A DNA stretch of 64,000 nucleotides from Bacteroidia bacterium (GCA_030427585.1 JAUIBW010000027.1:1-64000), one strand, 5' to 3'. Shown: positions 44,350 through 53,758, numbered from the stretch's first letter. Notes: generated by a model not told the origin, from the letters alone. Translations and numbers: made by a program.

Positions 44350-47115
44350 TTGGCACTTCAAAAACTGAGCCATAGTTATACAAAAATAGGATTTAAACCA
44401 TTGCAAACAACGGTACGCCACATACTTTATTCACTAAGTTTTTCACTGTTTTGTATTTGTCAAATTACAGCACAGGAAATAAACAAAACTAAGGAGGTAC
44501 CTATTCCTGCTAATCAGGACACTATAAAACCTGTTCAAATCAATCCAGAGGAATTACTTAACGAAAAAGCTCAGGATACAGTTAAAAAAGACACACTTGC
44601 AGAACCACAGCTATTAACAGATAAAGTAGCTTATAAAGCTACTGATTATATGAGATTGAGTCGTAAAGAGAACAAAATGTATCTTTATGATAATGCCGAA
44701 ATTGTATATGGAGAGATGCAGATTAATGCTGGATTTATCGTAGTAGACAATACCAAAAATGAGGTATATGCCTATGGAATTAAAGATTCTCTGGGCGAAT
44801 ATGTACAAACGCCTGTTTTTAAACAAGCACAAAATGTTGTAGAGCCAGATTCTATTCGTTTTAATTTTGATACCGAAAAAGCACTGATCTACAATTCTAG
44901 AACAGAACAAAACGGGTTTAAAATTAAAAATGAGATTTCAAAACGGGAGAATGATTCTGTAATTTACATGAAAAATGTAAAATTCACTACTTCAGAAAAC
45001 ATAGAAGATCCCGAGTACTATTTTTATGCCCGTAGAATTAAGTTTGTACCTAAAAAGAAAATTGTAACCGGGCTTGTAAATATGTTTATTGCCGATGTCC
45101 CTACGCCTTTAGGATTACCCTTTGGATATTTTCCTTTAACAGAGGATAGAACTTCAGGATTTATTATTCCCAGTCCGGGAGAAGAGAATAATCGTGGATA
45201 TTTTCTTCAAAATGGAGGGTATTATTTTGCTATTAGCGATTATGTAGATCTAACCCTTATGGGGGATTATTATACTAATGGCAGTTATACTTTTGCTGCA
45301 GAATCGGCCTATGCCTTACGTTATAAATATAGAGGAAGTCTTAGGTTTAGGTATGAAAACAACCTGCGTAGTGAAAGAGGATTTCCTGATTTTGCCAAAA
45401 CCACTACATACAATATTCAATGGACACATAGCCAGGATGCAAAAGCCAATCCAAACTCGAGATTCTCGGCTTCTGTAAATTTTGGTAGTAGTGACTTTTT
45501 TCAACAGTCTACCAACCAACTTAATACAGGTAATTTCCTGAACAATCAAATTAGTTCTAACATATCTTATTCAAAAACATTTCAGGGAGACCCACAGGTT
45601 AATGTTAATCTTGCAGCTACTCATAATTCTAATACCAACACTGGTATCGTAAATTTATCACTTCCTAATATGAATGTAAGTGTATCAAGGGTATTTCCAT
45701 TTGCTCCAAAAGTAGGAGCAAAAAAAGGAATCATACAGAATATAAATACACAATATAATTTTAAAGGAGAAAACAGAATACAAACTACCGATGATGATTT
45801 ATTCTCGTCTAATATGTTTAAAGGTGCCAAAGTAGGAATGCAACATACCATTCCTTTATCAACAAATTTTAAACTGTTTAAATATCTTAGTGCTACTGCG
45901 GGAACAAATTTTCAGGAAAATTGGGTATTTGAAACGATAAAACAAAGTTATGATTCTAGTGCTAATGATGGTGCTGGCCAAGTGGTTCGGGATACTATAA
46001 AAGGTTTTGATGCTTTTCGTACATATAATTTTTCAACAAGTCTAGGAACGACTATTTATGGTACTTTCAAGTTTAAGAAAGGTAAAAAAATAGAAGCGAT
46101 TCGCCATACTATGAGGCCATCTATTAGCTATAGCATCAACCCTGCATTTAGTGAGTTTTATGATAGTTATACGGTTACCGATGATCCTAATACGATTAAT
46201 ATAGATGAAACAGAAGTTGTAGAATACTCTAGATTTGAAGGAGGCTATTTTGGGGCACCAAGTAATACATTTTCTAGCAGTATTGGATTTTCTCTTAGCA
46301 ATAATGTAGAAATGAAGGTAAAAAGTAAAGACAGCACCGCTACAGAAGCTAAAAAAGTGACTTTATTAAACAACCTTAACTTTAGTACATCTTATAATGT
46401 GGCAGGAGATTCTTTAAAGTTAAGCCCGCTATCCATTACCGGTAATATTCCAATAATCCAAAATAAGCTGGATATTAATTTTAATGCACAATTAGACCCT
46501 TATGCATTAGATAACAATAATCGTAAAATCGATGTATGGAATATCGATAATGGAGGTAGTCTTTTTCGTTTAACCAGAGCCAGCGCTAATTTCGGATACT
46601 CATTTTCGAGTAAAGATTTTGAAAAAGGAAAAGTAAATGAAGACCCACTAGACAATCAAAACTTTAGAAATGAAGGTCGACCGGATAATCTATTTGGAGG
46701 AGTTACCGATTTTGGAGAGGATCGTTCTTTTGATAAAGATAAAAGTAAAGATACCGATAAAGACATCAAAAACTATAATTATAAAATCCCCTGGACATTG
46801 CGATTGTCATACAATGTTAATTATAGCAATAACGCCCGACAAAATGAAATATCATCGCATTCTATTATGTTTTCTGGAGATGTAGAACTTGCACCGCGAT
46901 GGTCGGTTGGAGTATCTTCGGGATATGATCTAAAGAATCCCGGGTTTACCTATACCAATTTAAGGTTTCAACGGGATCTGGAAAGTTGGGTGATGAATTT
47001 TAATTGGATTCCTTTTAGTGAAAGAACATCATGGAATTTCTTTATAGGTATCAAATCATCGATGCTTAGTGATATTAAATGGGATAAAAGACGTGAGCCA
47101 GACAGACAACTATAA
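44350..47115 (+). CDS. lptD: LPS-assembly outer-membrane protein LptD-like
   Basis: A 921-residue outer-membrane protein that inserts lipopolysaccharide into the outer leaflet. A short signal region (HILYSLSFSLFCICQITAQ) is followed by an OstA/LptA-like N-terminal domain at about residues 85-200 (LYDNAEIVYGEMQINAG). A large LptD beta-barrel follows (IADVPTPLGLPFGYFPLTE, MRPSISYSINPAFS). No ATG is available at the start. TTG 44350 gives an extended N-terminus, MALQKLSHSYTKIGFK, that I think is also seen in homologs. TTG 44401 would give a compact signal peptide. The TTG at 44350 lies within a -7-like TAATTTTG (44345-44352), which slightly favours the later start. Confidence 0.9.
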   Translation: MALQKLSHSYTKIGFKPLQTTVRHILYSLSFSLFCICQITAQEINKTKEVPIPANQDTIKPVQINPEELLNEKAQDTVKKDTLAEPQLLTDKVAYKATDYMRLSRKENKMYLYDNAEIVYGEMQINAGFIVVDNTKNEVYAYGIKDSLGEYVQTPVFKQAQNVVEPDSIRFNFDTEKALIYNSRTEQNGFKIKNEISKRENDSVIYMKNVKFTTSENIEDPEYYFYARRIKFVPKKKIVTGLVNMFIADVPTPLGLPFGYFPLTEDRTSGFIIPSPGEENNRGYFLQNGGYYFAISDYVDLTLMGDYYTNGSYTFAAESAYALRYKYRGSLRFRYENNLRSERGFPDFAKTTTYNIQWTHSQDAKANPNSRFSASVNFGSSDFFQQSTNQLNTGNFLNNQISSNISYSKTFQGDPQVNVNLAATHNSNTNTGIVNLSLPNMNVSVSRVFPFAPKVGAKKGIIQNINTQYNFKGENRIQTTDDDLFSSNMFKGAKVGMQHTIPLSTNFKLFKYLSATAGTNFQENWVFETIKQSYDSSANDGAGQVVRDTIKGFDAFRTYNFSTSLGTTIYGTFKFKKGKKIEAIRHTMRPSISYSINPAFSEFYDSYTVTDDPNTINIDETEVVEYSRFEGGYFGAPSNTFSSSIGFSLSNNVEMKVKSKDSTATEAKKVTLLNNLNFSTSYNVAGDSLKLSPLSITGNIPIIQNKLDINFNAQLDPYALDNNNRKIDVWNIDNGGSLFRLTRASANFGYSFSSKDFEKGKVNEDPLDNQNFRNEGRPDNLFGGVTDFGEDRSFDKDKSKDTDKDIKNYNYKIPWTLRLSYNVNYSNNARQNEISSHSIMFSGDVELAPRWSVGVSSGYDLKNPGFTYTNLRFQRDLESWVMNFNWIPFSERTSWNFFIGIKSSMLSDIKWDKRREPDRQL

Positions 47116-47161
47116 GATCTTGGTTTCGAGTCGATTTTCTGGTTTCAAGTTTCAGATTAGC
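47116..47161. repeat. Degenerate heptamer repeat between lptD and ridA
   Basis: Several 7-base units (GTTTCGA, GGTTTCA, AGTTTCA and similar) start directly after the lptD stop, with one 4-base irregular spacer in the middle. Base composition and units are like those at 54445-54486. Confidence 0.55.
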
Positions 47162-47195
47162 AATAAAATTATAAATTAATATTATACACTATCAC

Positions 47196-47576
47196 ATGAA
47201 AAAAATCATAACCACGACCAAAGCCCCAGCTCCTATTGGTCCTTATAGCCAGGCTATTTTAACCGGAAATACATTATATACATCAGGTCAAATTGCAATT
47301 AATCCAGAAACAGGAGCATTAGTTCTGGATGATATCACAACCGAAGCCAAACAGGTAATGCAGAATCTAAAAGCTGTACTGGATGAAGCCGGAATGACAT
47401 TCGAAAATGTGATTAAAACCACTATTTTTTTAAGTGATATGAATAATTTTACTGAAGTAAATGCCGTGTATGGTAGTTATTTTAATGAAGCTACTGCACC
47501 AGCAAGAGAAACTGTAGCGGTATTAACATTACCAAAATCTGTAAATGTAGAAATCTCTGTAATTGCTGTAAAGTAA
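47196..47576 (+). CDS. ridA: RidA-family enamine/imine deaminase
   Basis: A 126-residue cytoplasmic enzyme that hydrolyses reactive enamine and imine intermediates such as 2-aminoacrylate to ketoacids. Landmarks are APAPIGPYSQAI, YTSGQIAINPETG, VIKTTIFLSDMNNFTEVN and the active-site Arg in APARETVAV. Length is normal for the trimeric family. It sits 80 bases after lptD on the same strand, ending in a strong bidirectional terminator. Confidence 0.95.
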   Translation: MKKIITTTKAPAPIGPYSQAILTGNTLYTSGQIAINPETGALVLDDITTEAKQVMQNLKAVLDEAGMTFENVIKTTIFLSDMNNFTEVNAVYGSYFNEATAPARETVAVLTLPKSVNVEISVIAVK

Positions 47577-47595
47577 TATTTTTTCAATACTATTA

Positions 47596-47632
47596 AGACC
47601 CCATACTAAATAGTTTGGGGTCTCTTTTTTTT
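47596..47632. terminator. Strong bidirectional terminator after ridA
   Basis: A stem with AGACCCCA and TGGGGTCT arms, an inner ACTA/TAGT pair, and a T run on the plus strand. It lies between convergent ridA and the PhoD-like gene. Confidence 0.8.
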
Positions 47633-47646
47633 AGATGATTGTACTC

Positions 47647-49836
47647 TTATCTAATTATAACCTTTCTACTTGTCTTTATTTTTCCAGCTTCAATAACCAC
47701 CACATAATTTCCTTTTTTAACATTGCTTACATCAAAAGTTAGGTTGTAAATTCCTTTGACTATCTCTTGATTTTGTAGTTGTTGTATTAACTTTCCGTTT
47801 ATGTCATAAAGAGAAATGACTAGTTTGGTAGTTGATTTATTAACCAAATAATGAATATTTCCTTCATTCTCCATTGGATTTGGGTACACTCCTATTACTA
47901 TAAAATCTTCTTTAGGAGTTTCTATCGTAGGTTCTTTGGTGTTAGATAGTTCCTCGTGTACACTTCTGGTTGTTGCTACAGCTGCATTTGAAGCTTCTCG
48001 TATCCTACAATCGTTAGTATTTACATACCAGCTTCTTGATCTTTTTTCACCGATAACTGGTTTTGACAAATCATCGATATCAAACCAATCTGCCTGTACT
48101 TTATTTTCTGTCACATCCAGAACAAAATATCCATGGTTATCCATATCTACATCTTTGATATGCTTATTCAATAATTTTGTATAAAACTCTACAACTCCTG
48201 AAGCAAGTCCTCCTAAAAAATCCAAGTTCTGTGATGTAACACTAGGAACTACAAACTCACACATTTCGCATTCGTCTTTATATCTAATTTCTCCGGCAAA
48301 AGTACTGTGGATATCCCCTGTAAGAACCACTATATTAGTTATCGAATTTGTTTTTATATAATTTAATAACCGATCTCTTTCTTCTGCATATCCATCCCAG
48401 GCATCATTAGAAGGCACCCCATTCCATGGCATCACCATTACCTGATTCCCGATAATTCTCCATTTTGCAGTAGAAATTGACAACTGATCTGTTAGCCAAT
48501 TAAATTGTTCTGATCCAAGTATCGATTTATAAGTCGCTTTATTTTCTTTACTATTAAATTGCTCATCATACACCACGCCTTTTCTTAACAATGCTTCTAA
48601 TTCTCTTTGCCGTTTGCTTTCTATACCGGTATTTTTTTTCTCAATAATAAAATCGGCAAAACTATGCACCACAGTCTTAAATTCTTCTTTAGATAATCCA
48701 ACTTGATTTTTCTTTGAATCGCTTGATATGGTAAGTATCATGGGAAGCATATTAGTTAAAATTTCTTTTACATCTTCCTTATTCGTAAGGTCTTTTTTAG
48801 CAATAACGTTTTTGGCATATTGTTTAAATTCTGTATTAGAAGCTGCCGCACTGATCAGGTTTTTTGAACTATTCACCTGGGTATCTCTACCTTCAATACG
48901 AGTATCTAACATAATAAGATCCATAAGTTTTCCATAAGATATAGTACGGTATAACCTGTATTGTTCTATTGTATTGGCACGAACAGGCATCCATTCGAAA
49001 TAGGCTTTATGAGCATTATTTTTTCTTACTTCCCAACTACCTTCTGTTTCAGGACTGTGATTTTGAGCCCCATATTTATTAGCATCATTAGCAAACTCGT
49101 GGTCATCCCAAATATTAATAAAAGGATGTTGTTGATGAACATTGCGAAGCATTGGATCTAATCGGTAATAAGAGTAGCGCACACGATAATCATCTAGTGT
49201 AATAATTTCATTTTCAGGAAGATGTCCTCTCCCTATTTCGTCACTATACCCATACCCTCCGGACTCATACTCATAAATATAATCTCCAAGATGAATAACA
49301 GCATCGATATCACTACGACTTGCAATCTGATTATACGCATTAAAATATCCATTTTGATAATTAGAACAGGATACTACAGCAAATCTTAGATTATTTACAT
49401 GGTCTTCTTTTGCGGGAGCAGTTCTCGTTTTACCAATAATTGATTGTATTCCCAACGCTTCAAACTGGTAATAATATGTTGTAAAGGCATTCAGATCTTT
49501 TACATCAATCTTAACAGTATAATCTTTATCCTGATTAGTAATCACCTGGCCTTGTTTTACAATTTGAGTCATTTTTGAATCTGTTGCTATTGACCAACGT
49601 ACTGGTACCGAAGCATCATTTGTCGTTACTCTTGTCCAAATAATAATGCCATCTTCTAACGGATCTCCAGAAGCAACTCCATGATAAAAGGGAGCTAGAT
49701 TGGCATCAAAATAATCATCGATAGTTTTGTTATTGGTAGTACGATTAATTTTTGTTAACCTGGTTTCTATATCTTGAGCATAGAAACATTGTGTTATAAA
49801 AAATAACACCATCAGTTTTTGTAAGAATGATTTCAT
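47647..49836 (-). CDS. PhoD-like alkaline phosphatase with T9SS sorting domain
   Basis: A 729-residue secreted phosphatase. The signal peptide is VLFFITQCFYAQ. The N-terminal PhoD domain is at about residues 45-145 (FYHGVASGDPLEDGIIIWTRV). The metallophosphatase core has VVSCSNYQNGYFNAY, VIHLGDYIYEYESGGYG, NIWDDHEFANDANKYG, and GDIHSTFAGEI. The last ~80 residues are a type IX secretion C-terminal sorting domain (GVYPNPMENEG, YDINGKLIQQL, KGNYVVVIEAG). The protein is therefore exported across the outer membrane and attached or released. It releases phosphate from organic esters. It stands alone, with a 253-base gap upstream. Confidence 0.94.
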   Translation of the reverse strand: MKSFLQKLMVLFFITQCFYAQDIETRLTKINRTTNNKTIDDYFDANLAPFYHGVASGDPLEDGIIIWTRVTTNDASVPVRWSIATDSKMTQIVKQGQVITNQDKDYTVKIDVKDLNAFTTYYYQFEALGIQSIIGKTRTAPAKEDHVNNLRFAVVSCSNYQNGYFNAYNQIASRSDIDAVIHLGDYIYEYESGGYGYSDEIGRGHLPENEIITLDDYRVRYSYYRLDPMLRNVHQQHPFINIWDDHEFANDANKYGAQNHSPETEGSWEVRKNNAHKAYFEWMPVRANTIEQYRLYRTISYGKLMDLIMLDTRIEGRDTQVNSSKNLISAAASNTEFKQYAKNVIAKKDLTNKEDVKEILTNMLPMILTISSDSKKNQVGLSKEEFKTVVHSFADFIIEKKNTGIESKRQRELEALLRKGVVYDEQFNSKENKATYKSILGSEQFNWLTDQLSISTAKWRIIGNQVMVMPWNGVPSNDAWDGYAEERDRLLNYIKTNSITNIVVLTGDIHSTFAGEIRYKDECEMCEFVVPSVTSQNLDFLGGLASGVVEFYTKLLNKHIKDVDMDNHGYFVLDVTENKVQADWFDIDDLSKPVIGEKRSRSWYVNTNDCRIREASNAAVATTRSVHEELSNTKEPTIETPKEDFIVIGVYPNPMENEGNIHYLVNKSTTKLVISLYDINGKLIQQLQNQEIVKGIYNLTFDVSNVKKGNYVVVIEAGKIKTSRKVIIR

Positions 49837-50089
49837 GTAAGTTTTGTTTAAGTTAGTATTAGATAATTTCTTACGAAATTATAGGAATGACCAAACAAAA
49901 AACACGACTCCTTTTCTATTTAATAGAATCTTAATTTGGGTAACAATCTGTTGGAGATTTCAAAAAGAAAAATTAACTTTTTACTAATGGATTAGCCTTA
50001 TCAATTTATTATGCATACATAATTTATAGTTTTATAAATGGTTGTAAAATTTAGACACTTACCGATAACAATTAAATAAAGTTGAACGA
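49837..50089. other. Intergenic stretch between the PhoD gene and ferredoxin gene
   Basis: No gene, repeat or terminator was recognised in these 253 bases. It must contain the promoter for the minus-strand PhoD gene, but no clear TTTG-N19/20-TAnnTTTG match is seen. Confidence 0.4.
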
Positions 50090-50407
50090 TCAATCCCCTC
50101 CTATAATTTCTATTTGCATCGTATCGATATGTTCGTCTAAAAGAATTTGGCAGGCCAATCTGCTGTTGGGATAATAGTCTAATTGTTTTTTTAATATATT
50201 CTCCTCTAGTCCTTCAAAAAATTGCATTGAAGTATTAGATGAATGTACTCGAATATGACAGGTACCACATAGCCCCCTGCCCTTACAATCCCCTATTTCA
50301 TCATGTAGTCTATTCACTAATAACTCCATAAGGTTGCGATACTCAAATTTTTTAAACTCTAAAACATGGGCTTCTCCAATAGTATCTATGACATATATCG
50401 TATACAT
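50090..50407 (-). CDS. 2Fe-2S ferredoxin
   Basis: A 105-residue plant-type [2Fe-2S] ferredoxin fold. The cluster-binding loop is DCKGRGLCGTCHIRV with three Cys, and the fourth Cys is in RLACQI. Spacing C-x5-C-x2-C resembles the FdxI/Isc-type ferredoxin and putidaredoxin group rather than the plant photosynthetic type. It is likely an electron-transfer protein in the cytoplasm. The redox partner is not nearby; no cytochrome P450 or Isc operon is in the window. Confidence 0.93.
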   Translation of the reverse strand: MYTIYVIDTIGEAHVLEFKKFEYRNLMELLVNRLHDEIGDCKGRGLCGTCHIRVHSSNTSMQFFEGLEENILKKQLDYYPNSRLACQILLDEHIDTMQIEIIGGD

Positions 50408-50491
50408 TACATCTGATTATACCTGCAAATTACGATTAGGAATTTACTTCACCTTATGATTTAACTCATAAAACAAGGAGAAGAATATCTT

Positions 50492-50499
50492 TAGTTTTG
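50492..50499 (+). promoter_or_regulatory. Possible -7 element of the cupin gene
   Basis: TAGTTTTG matches TAnnTTTG 20 bases before the cupin ATG. The upstream TTTG element is missing at the expected distance. Confidence 0.35.
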
Positions 50500-50518
50500 T
50501 TGTATAAAAACAATTACT

Positions 50519-50860
50519 ATGCAATTAACCTCATTAGTCAAAGATCTTACTTACGGAGATACAAAACCGGTAATCACCAAATTAATAGAAAATGATGCGA
50601 CCAAAGAAATTAGAATCGTTTTTAAAAAAGGACAGGAAATGAAAAGTCATAAGACTCCATTTCCTATTACTGTTTCTATTTTTGAAGGTAAAATTAATTT
50701 TGGAGTCGATAATGCCGAACATATTCTTAAAAAAGGAGATCTTATTTCTCTAGAACCTAGTATCATGCATAATTTAATCGCATTAGAGAATAGTATTGTT
50801 CGACTTTCGCTCTCTAAGCATGATTCTGTTGAAAGAGTACAAAAAGTGAGTGAACAATAA
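50519..50860 (+). CDS. Small cupin-domain protein
   Basis: A 113-residue single-domain cupin barrel. The conserved motif 1 region has MKSHKTPFPITVSIFEGKINF and motif 2 has LKKGDLISLEPSIMHNLIALEN. Only one His of motif 1 (in KSHKT) and one in motif 2 (MHNL) are seen, so a metal site would be incomplete compared with classical cupins. It is likely a small sensor or binding protein in the cytoplasm. The ligand is unknown. It is followed by a very strong hairpin. Confidence 0.85.
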   Translation: MQLTSLVKDLTYGDTKPVITKLIENDATKEIRIVFKKGQEMKSHKTPFPITVSIFEGKINFGVDNAEHILKKGDLISLEPSIMHNLIALENSIVRLSLSKHDSVERVQKVSEQ

Positions 50861-50888
50861 ACTTCTACTCTAGATAAGTTTAGAAATA

Positions 50889-50932
50889 AAAAGAAGAAAA
50901 CAGTTACTACAATGTAACTGTTTTCTTCTTTT
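50889..50932. terminator. Perfect 19-base-stem bidirectional terminator
   Basis: A perfect 19-base inverted repeat (AAAAGAAGAAAACAGTTAC and its complement) around a 6-base loop lies between the convergent cupin and S41 lipoprotein genes. The purine-rich arms give a T-rich tail on either strand. Confidence 0.85.
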
Positions 50933-50983
50933 GTTATGTCTCACAACCTGTAACCCGAGTTAGAAGCGTTATTAAACCATGTC

Positions 50984-51985
50984 TTATTGCAACTCTAAAA
51001 TTGCACGCTCCAGGACTTCATCTGTTGTTAAATTACTCCAATCTATCAGGGCTTCAATATCTGGCGGAACACCATTTTCGTAATCAGGGTTTTTATCCAA
51101 TGTTAATGCTTGTGTAATCGAGAACCTGTAGGTCCAACCATTAGGTAATTGTCCACCGTTAGGTAGACCAAGCCCTCCGCCTGTAGTATCCCCAATAAGT
51201 GTAATGTTTGGAAGTGCTTTGGTGGCAAGTGAGAAAAATGAACCAGCACTATATGTTCCACGGTCTACCAATACAACAATCTTATTTTTATAACGTATTC
51301 CACTATACGGAGAGACATATACCGGCTCTGCTTCAGAAAATTCATTTCGCCCCGGGCCACTTTTTATCCTAGAATAGTTAACCAGTGTTTTACGCTCTAC
51401 AAAACGGCTTAAAATTTCAAAAATATCGGTTACAGCTCCGCCTCCGTTTTCTCGTATATCTAAGATCAGTCCTTTTGTATTTTTATATCTGTTTAAAACA
51501 AAATTTAGATTATCGGCATCTACAGTGCCTGGAAAAGAAGGAAAACGTACATATCCTATTTCTTTATTATCAAGAAAATTATGCAAAAATGGCCCCGTAA
51601 TGTAATAGTCCCGATTTAAATAGTGATCCTCTATGATGCGCCAATCAAAATTATCCTGCCCCAAGTAATCTACCCTAAATGTAGAAACATTAAAGTTGGA
51701 TATTAGATTTGTATGATCATCCCTTAATTCTGTTAACATCGCTCCCAATACGTTAAATAGGGAATCCTCACTCATTTCATCATAAATTTTGGCAACGTAT
51801 TCAGATTTTACAACATCCCAATCAATATTTTTTACATCAAAATAGGAATATTTTTCATTGCATTGGTTCCATAAATATTCAAAATTATCTTTTGGATTTG
51901 TAGAGGCCAAGTCGTTTTCAAAAAGTGCTTTCTCACAAGAGATAAGGGATAGACTTATTAATAATATACTATATAACTTTCTCAT
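50984..51985 (-). CDS. S41-family protease-like lipoprotein
   Basis: A 333-residue lipoprotein (lipobox LISC at residues 14-17) with an S41 tail-specific-protease-like domain. Segments seen are IGYVRFPSFPGT, GLILDIRENGGGAVTDI, LVDRGTYSAGSFFSLAT with the Ser nucleophile position, and LIGDTTGGGLGLPNG. The catalytic Lys of classical CtpA is absent, as in many flavobacterial and tricorn-like members that use a different general base. It starts within the stop codon of the upstream outer-membrane protein (TAATG overlap). The two are therefore translationally coupled. Confidence 0.88.
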   Translation of the reverse strand: MRKLYSILLISLSLISCEKALFENDLASTNPKDNFEYLWNQCNEKYSYFDVKNIDWDVVKSEYVAKIYDEMSEDSLFNVLGAMLTELRDDHTNLISNFNVSTFRVDYLGQDNFDWRIIEDHYLNRDYYITGPFLHNFLDNKEIGYVRFPSFPGTVDADNLNFVLNRYKNTKGLILDIRENGGGAVTDIFEILSRFVERKTLVNYSRIKSGPGRNEFSEAEPVYVSPYSGIRYKNKIVVLVDRGTYSAGSFFSLATKALPNITLIGDTTGGGLGLPNGGQLPNGWTYRFSITQALTLDKNPDYENGVPPDIEALIDWSNLTTDEVLERAILELQ

Positions 51986-52860
51986 TACTTATTATTGGTA
52001 TTAAATAGAAAAGTGAGTTTTAAAAGATGGGCAGACATTTCGAATTTATCAAAATCTCCCCCTGTTTTATACGCATCCCATATATACGAAAATTGTAGTG
52101 CATTTTTGTTCTGAAGAGCAATTGTATAGTCTAAAGAACTATTCACCCTGAACCCCGAAAACATATCGAACTCGTATTCATCAAATATATTTGCTTCATT
52201 TAACAAACCTGATTGCCCATTATAGACATATCCATTTCTAAACGAGCTATTAACCAATCCTACATTTAATCTAAATGCTAAATTTCTTGTTCTTTTCTTT
52301 AGTTTATATTTAATAAATAAGAACTTTTTACTCTTTTCTTCTTTACGACTTATATCTTTTTCGATTTTAACAGAGCCAAAAAGAGTTGGAATAATTTCTA
52401 CTCCTACTCCGTTATTACCAAATCCTTCATTGGTTCTAAAATTAGTTGTAGCATTAAATAATCCACCCACTTTTACATTTAATTTAGGAGAACTAAGCAT
52501 ATTTAACCGGTATAACCTAGAATAGTACAAGGATACACTATGAAGCTTACTACTTTGAGAATGCCTGTTAAAGTTATTATGAAACTGCCCAAAAAGATAA
52601 GATGCTCCAATTTCGGATTCTCGTTCTACATCAGCTTTAGTAAATGATAGTGCTATATTTCTCGGTGTACCTTTATAAAAAAGTGGAGATGTAGCAAAAT
52701 CTCTAAAAGATGATCTCCCCAGCCCTGCTGTAAACCCTATAAATGCAGGTCTGTTTTTTCTTTTTTCTTTCTTAGAAAGCACTGGGTTTTCTGTTTGCGA
52801 AATACCTGATACCGACATAAACAGTAACAGTACAATGACAATTCTATTTTTTCTTATCAT
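51985..52860 (-). CDS. Outer-membrane beta-barrel protein, unknown role
   Basis: A 291-residue exported protein with signal peptide IVIVLLLFMSVSGISQ. After a basic linker (KKEKRKNRP) it has alternating hydrophobic beta-strand segments typical of small Bacteroidetes barrels (FIGFTAGLGRSSF, HSVSLYYSRLYRLN, LAFRLNVGLVNSSF, LKLTFLFN). No named family was recognised. It is translationally coupled with the S41 lipoprotein (TAATG), which suggests a common envelope function. A GC-rich, potentially G-quadruplex-forming tract lies about 200 bases upstream of its start. Confidence 0.82.
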   Translation of the reverse strand: MIRKNRIVIVLLLFMSVSGISQTENPVLSKKEKRKNRPAFIGFTAGLGRSSFRDFATSPLFYKGTPRNIALSFTKADVERESEIGASYLFGQFHNNFNRHSQSSKLHSVSLYYSRLYRLNMLSSPKLNVKVGGLFNATTNFRTNEGFGNNGVGVEIIPTLFGSVKIEKDISRKEEKSKKFLFIKYKLKKRTRNLAFRLNVGLVNSSFRNGYVYNGQSGLLNEANIFDEYEFDMFSGFRVNSSLDYTIALQNKNALQFSYIWDAYKTGGDFDKFEMSAHLLKLTFLFNTNNK

Positions 52861-53226
52861 TTAGACGTTAGTTTTAATTTGTAATGATGTAATGATATGA
52901 ATGTATGTTGTTCATCTAATGACAATCAAAAAAACGATTGGTTGCATCTTTTTCTAAATCTCTAGTGAATTTAATGTGATTCCTATAGTAAATCTGTTTT
53001 TATTTTGGTTTAGATAAGTACAAATACTTACATATCTAAGAGAATCCAGGGGTGCTTACGAAGTACCCTCCCCCTACTGGATAAGTACCCCTCCCCCTGT
53101 GTAAACTGTTTTATCCTAAAATAACTTTACAACTTTTAACTTAATCCCGGTATTGGTTTACAGCGGTCGTTTTTTGTATACTAATCGGGTAAATAGGATG
53201 GTAATCTCTATCAACCACATGTGTTA
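52861..53226. other. Intergenic region with GC-rich direct repeat
   Basis: This 366-base gap has no coding frame worth calling. Three structures are seen. One is a repeated GTAATGAT at 52881-52896. The second is the inverted repeat TAAGTA-CAAA-TACTTA at about 53023-53040. The third is a C-rich direct repeat at about 53061-53099, in which AAGTACCC followed by TCCCCCT occurs twice, 22 bases apart. It must include the promoter of the outer-membrane protein gene to the left. Confidence 0.5.
53061..53099. repeat. C-rich direct repeat, potential G-quadruplex on minus strand
   Basis: Two copies of an about 17-base C-rich unit (AAGTACCCTCCCCCT with one C more in the second copy) lie 22 bases apart. 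On the minus strand this gives four G runs (GGGGG-A-GGGG ... GGGGG-A-GGG). The stretch is far more GC-rich than its surroundings. Confidence 0.55.
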
Positions 53227-53685
53227 CTACATCTTTTTTTGATTTGAGATTTTCAATATACTCGGGATTGATGCAAAAACTGCACTTATACTTAGAATTA
53301 CCGTATAATTAATTTCGTTATAGCGCATTACAAGTATTCCATCATCACAAGTCGTGCATCCTATTATTTTAAAATTGGTAGCAATTGTACAAACAATGAT
53401 CAACATGATGGTAAATATCCCTATCCATATCAGCACATTTTTTAATATCAACTTAAAATTCAATGTTAGATTAGCCATACCTAACATTATTATTGAAATT
53501 GTAAAACTTATGTAATATAAAGGGCTCAAAAAAAGATAAAAATCTTTTCCAAAATATTGAATTCTACCATGAGTTGTTAGTTGAAACAATAGCTGAATCT
53601 GGTTTCTAAAAAATGATGTCAAAAAAATAGCAATCGCCATACCTATTATAGAAAAAACAATCCCAAAACCTATTTTTTTAATCAT
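53227..53685 (-). CDS. Small polytopic membrane protein
   Basis: A 152-residue protein with four hydrophobic helices (about residues 7-27, 47-70, 82-112 and 128-146), including IGFGIVFSIIGMAIAIFLTS and ILIWIGIFTIMLIIVCTIA. A short loop between helices 3 and 4 holds ATNFKIIGCTTCDDG, with a CxxC pair that could be periplasmic and disulfide-bonded or metal-binding. No family was recognised. It lies 73 bases downstream of the RDD-family gene and may be co-transcribed. Confidence 0.75.
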   Translation of the reverse strand: MIKKIGFGIVFSIIGMAIAIFLTSFFRNQIQLLFQLTTHGRIQYFGKDFYLFLSPLYYISFTISIIMLGMANLTLNFKLILKNVLIWIGIFTIMLIIVCTIATNFKIIGCTTCDDGILVMRYNEINYTVILSISAVFASIPSILKISNQKKM

Positions 53686-53758
53686 AACAACGTATAATTT
53701 ATTAGTATCATTTTACCAATTTCTATATACCTCTAATTAAGTGATCAAACTCGTTTAT

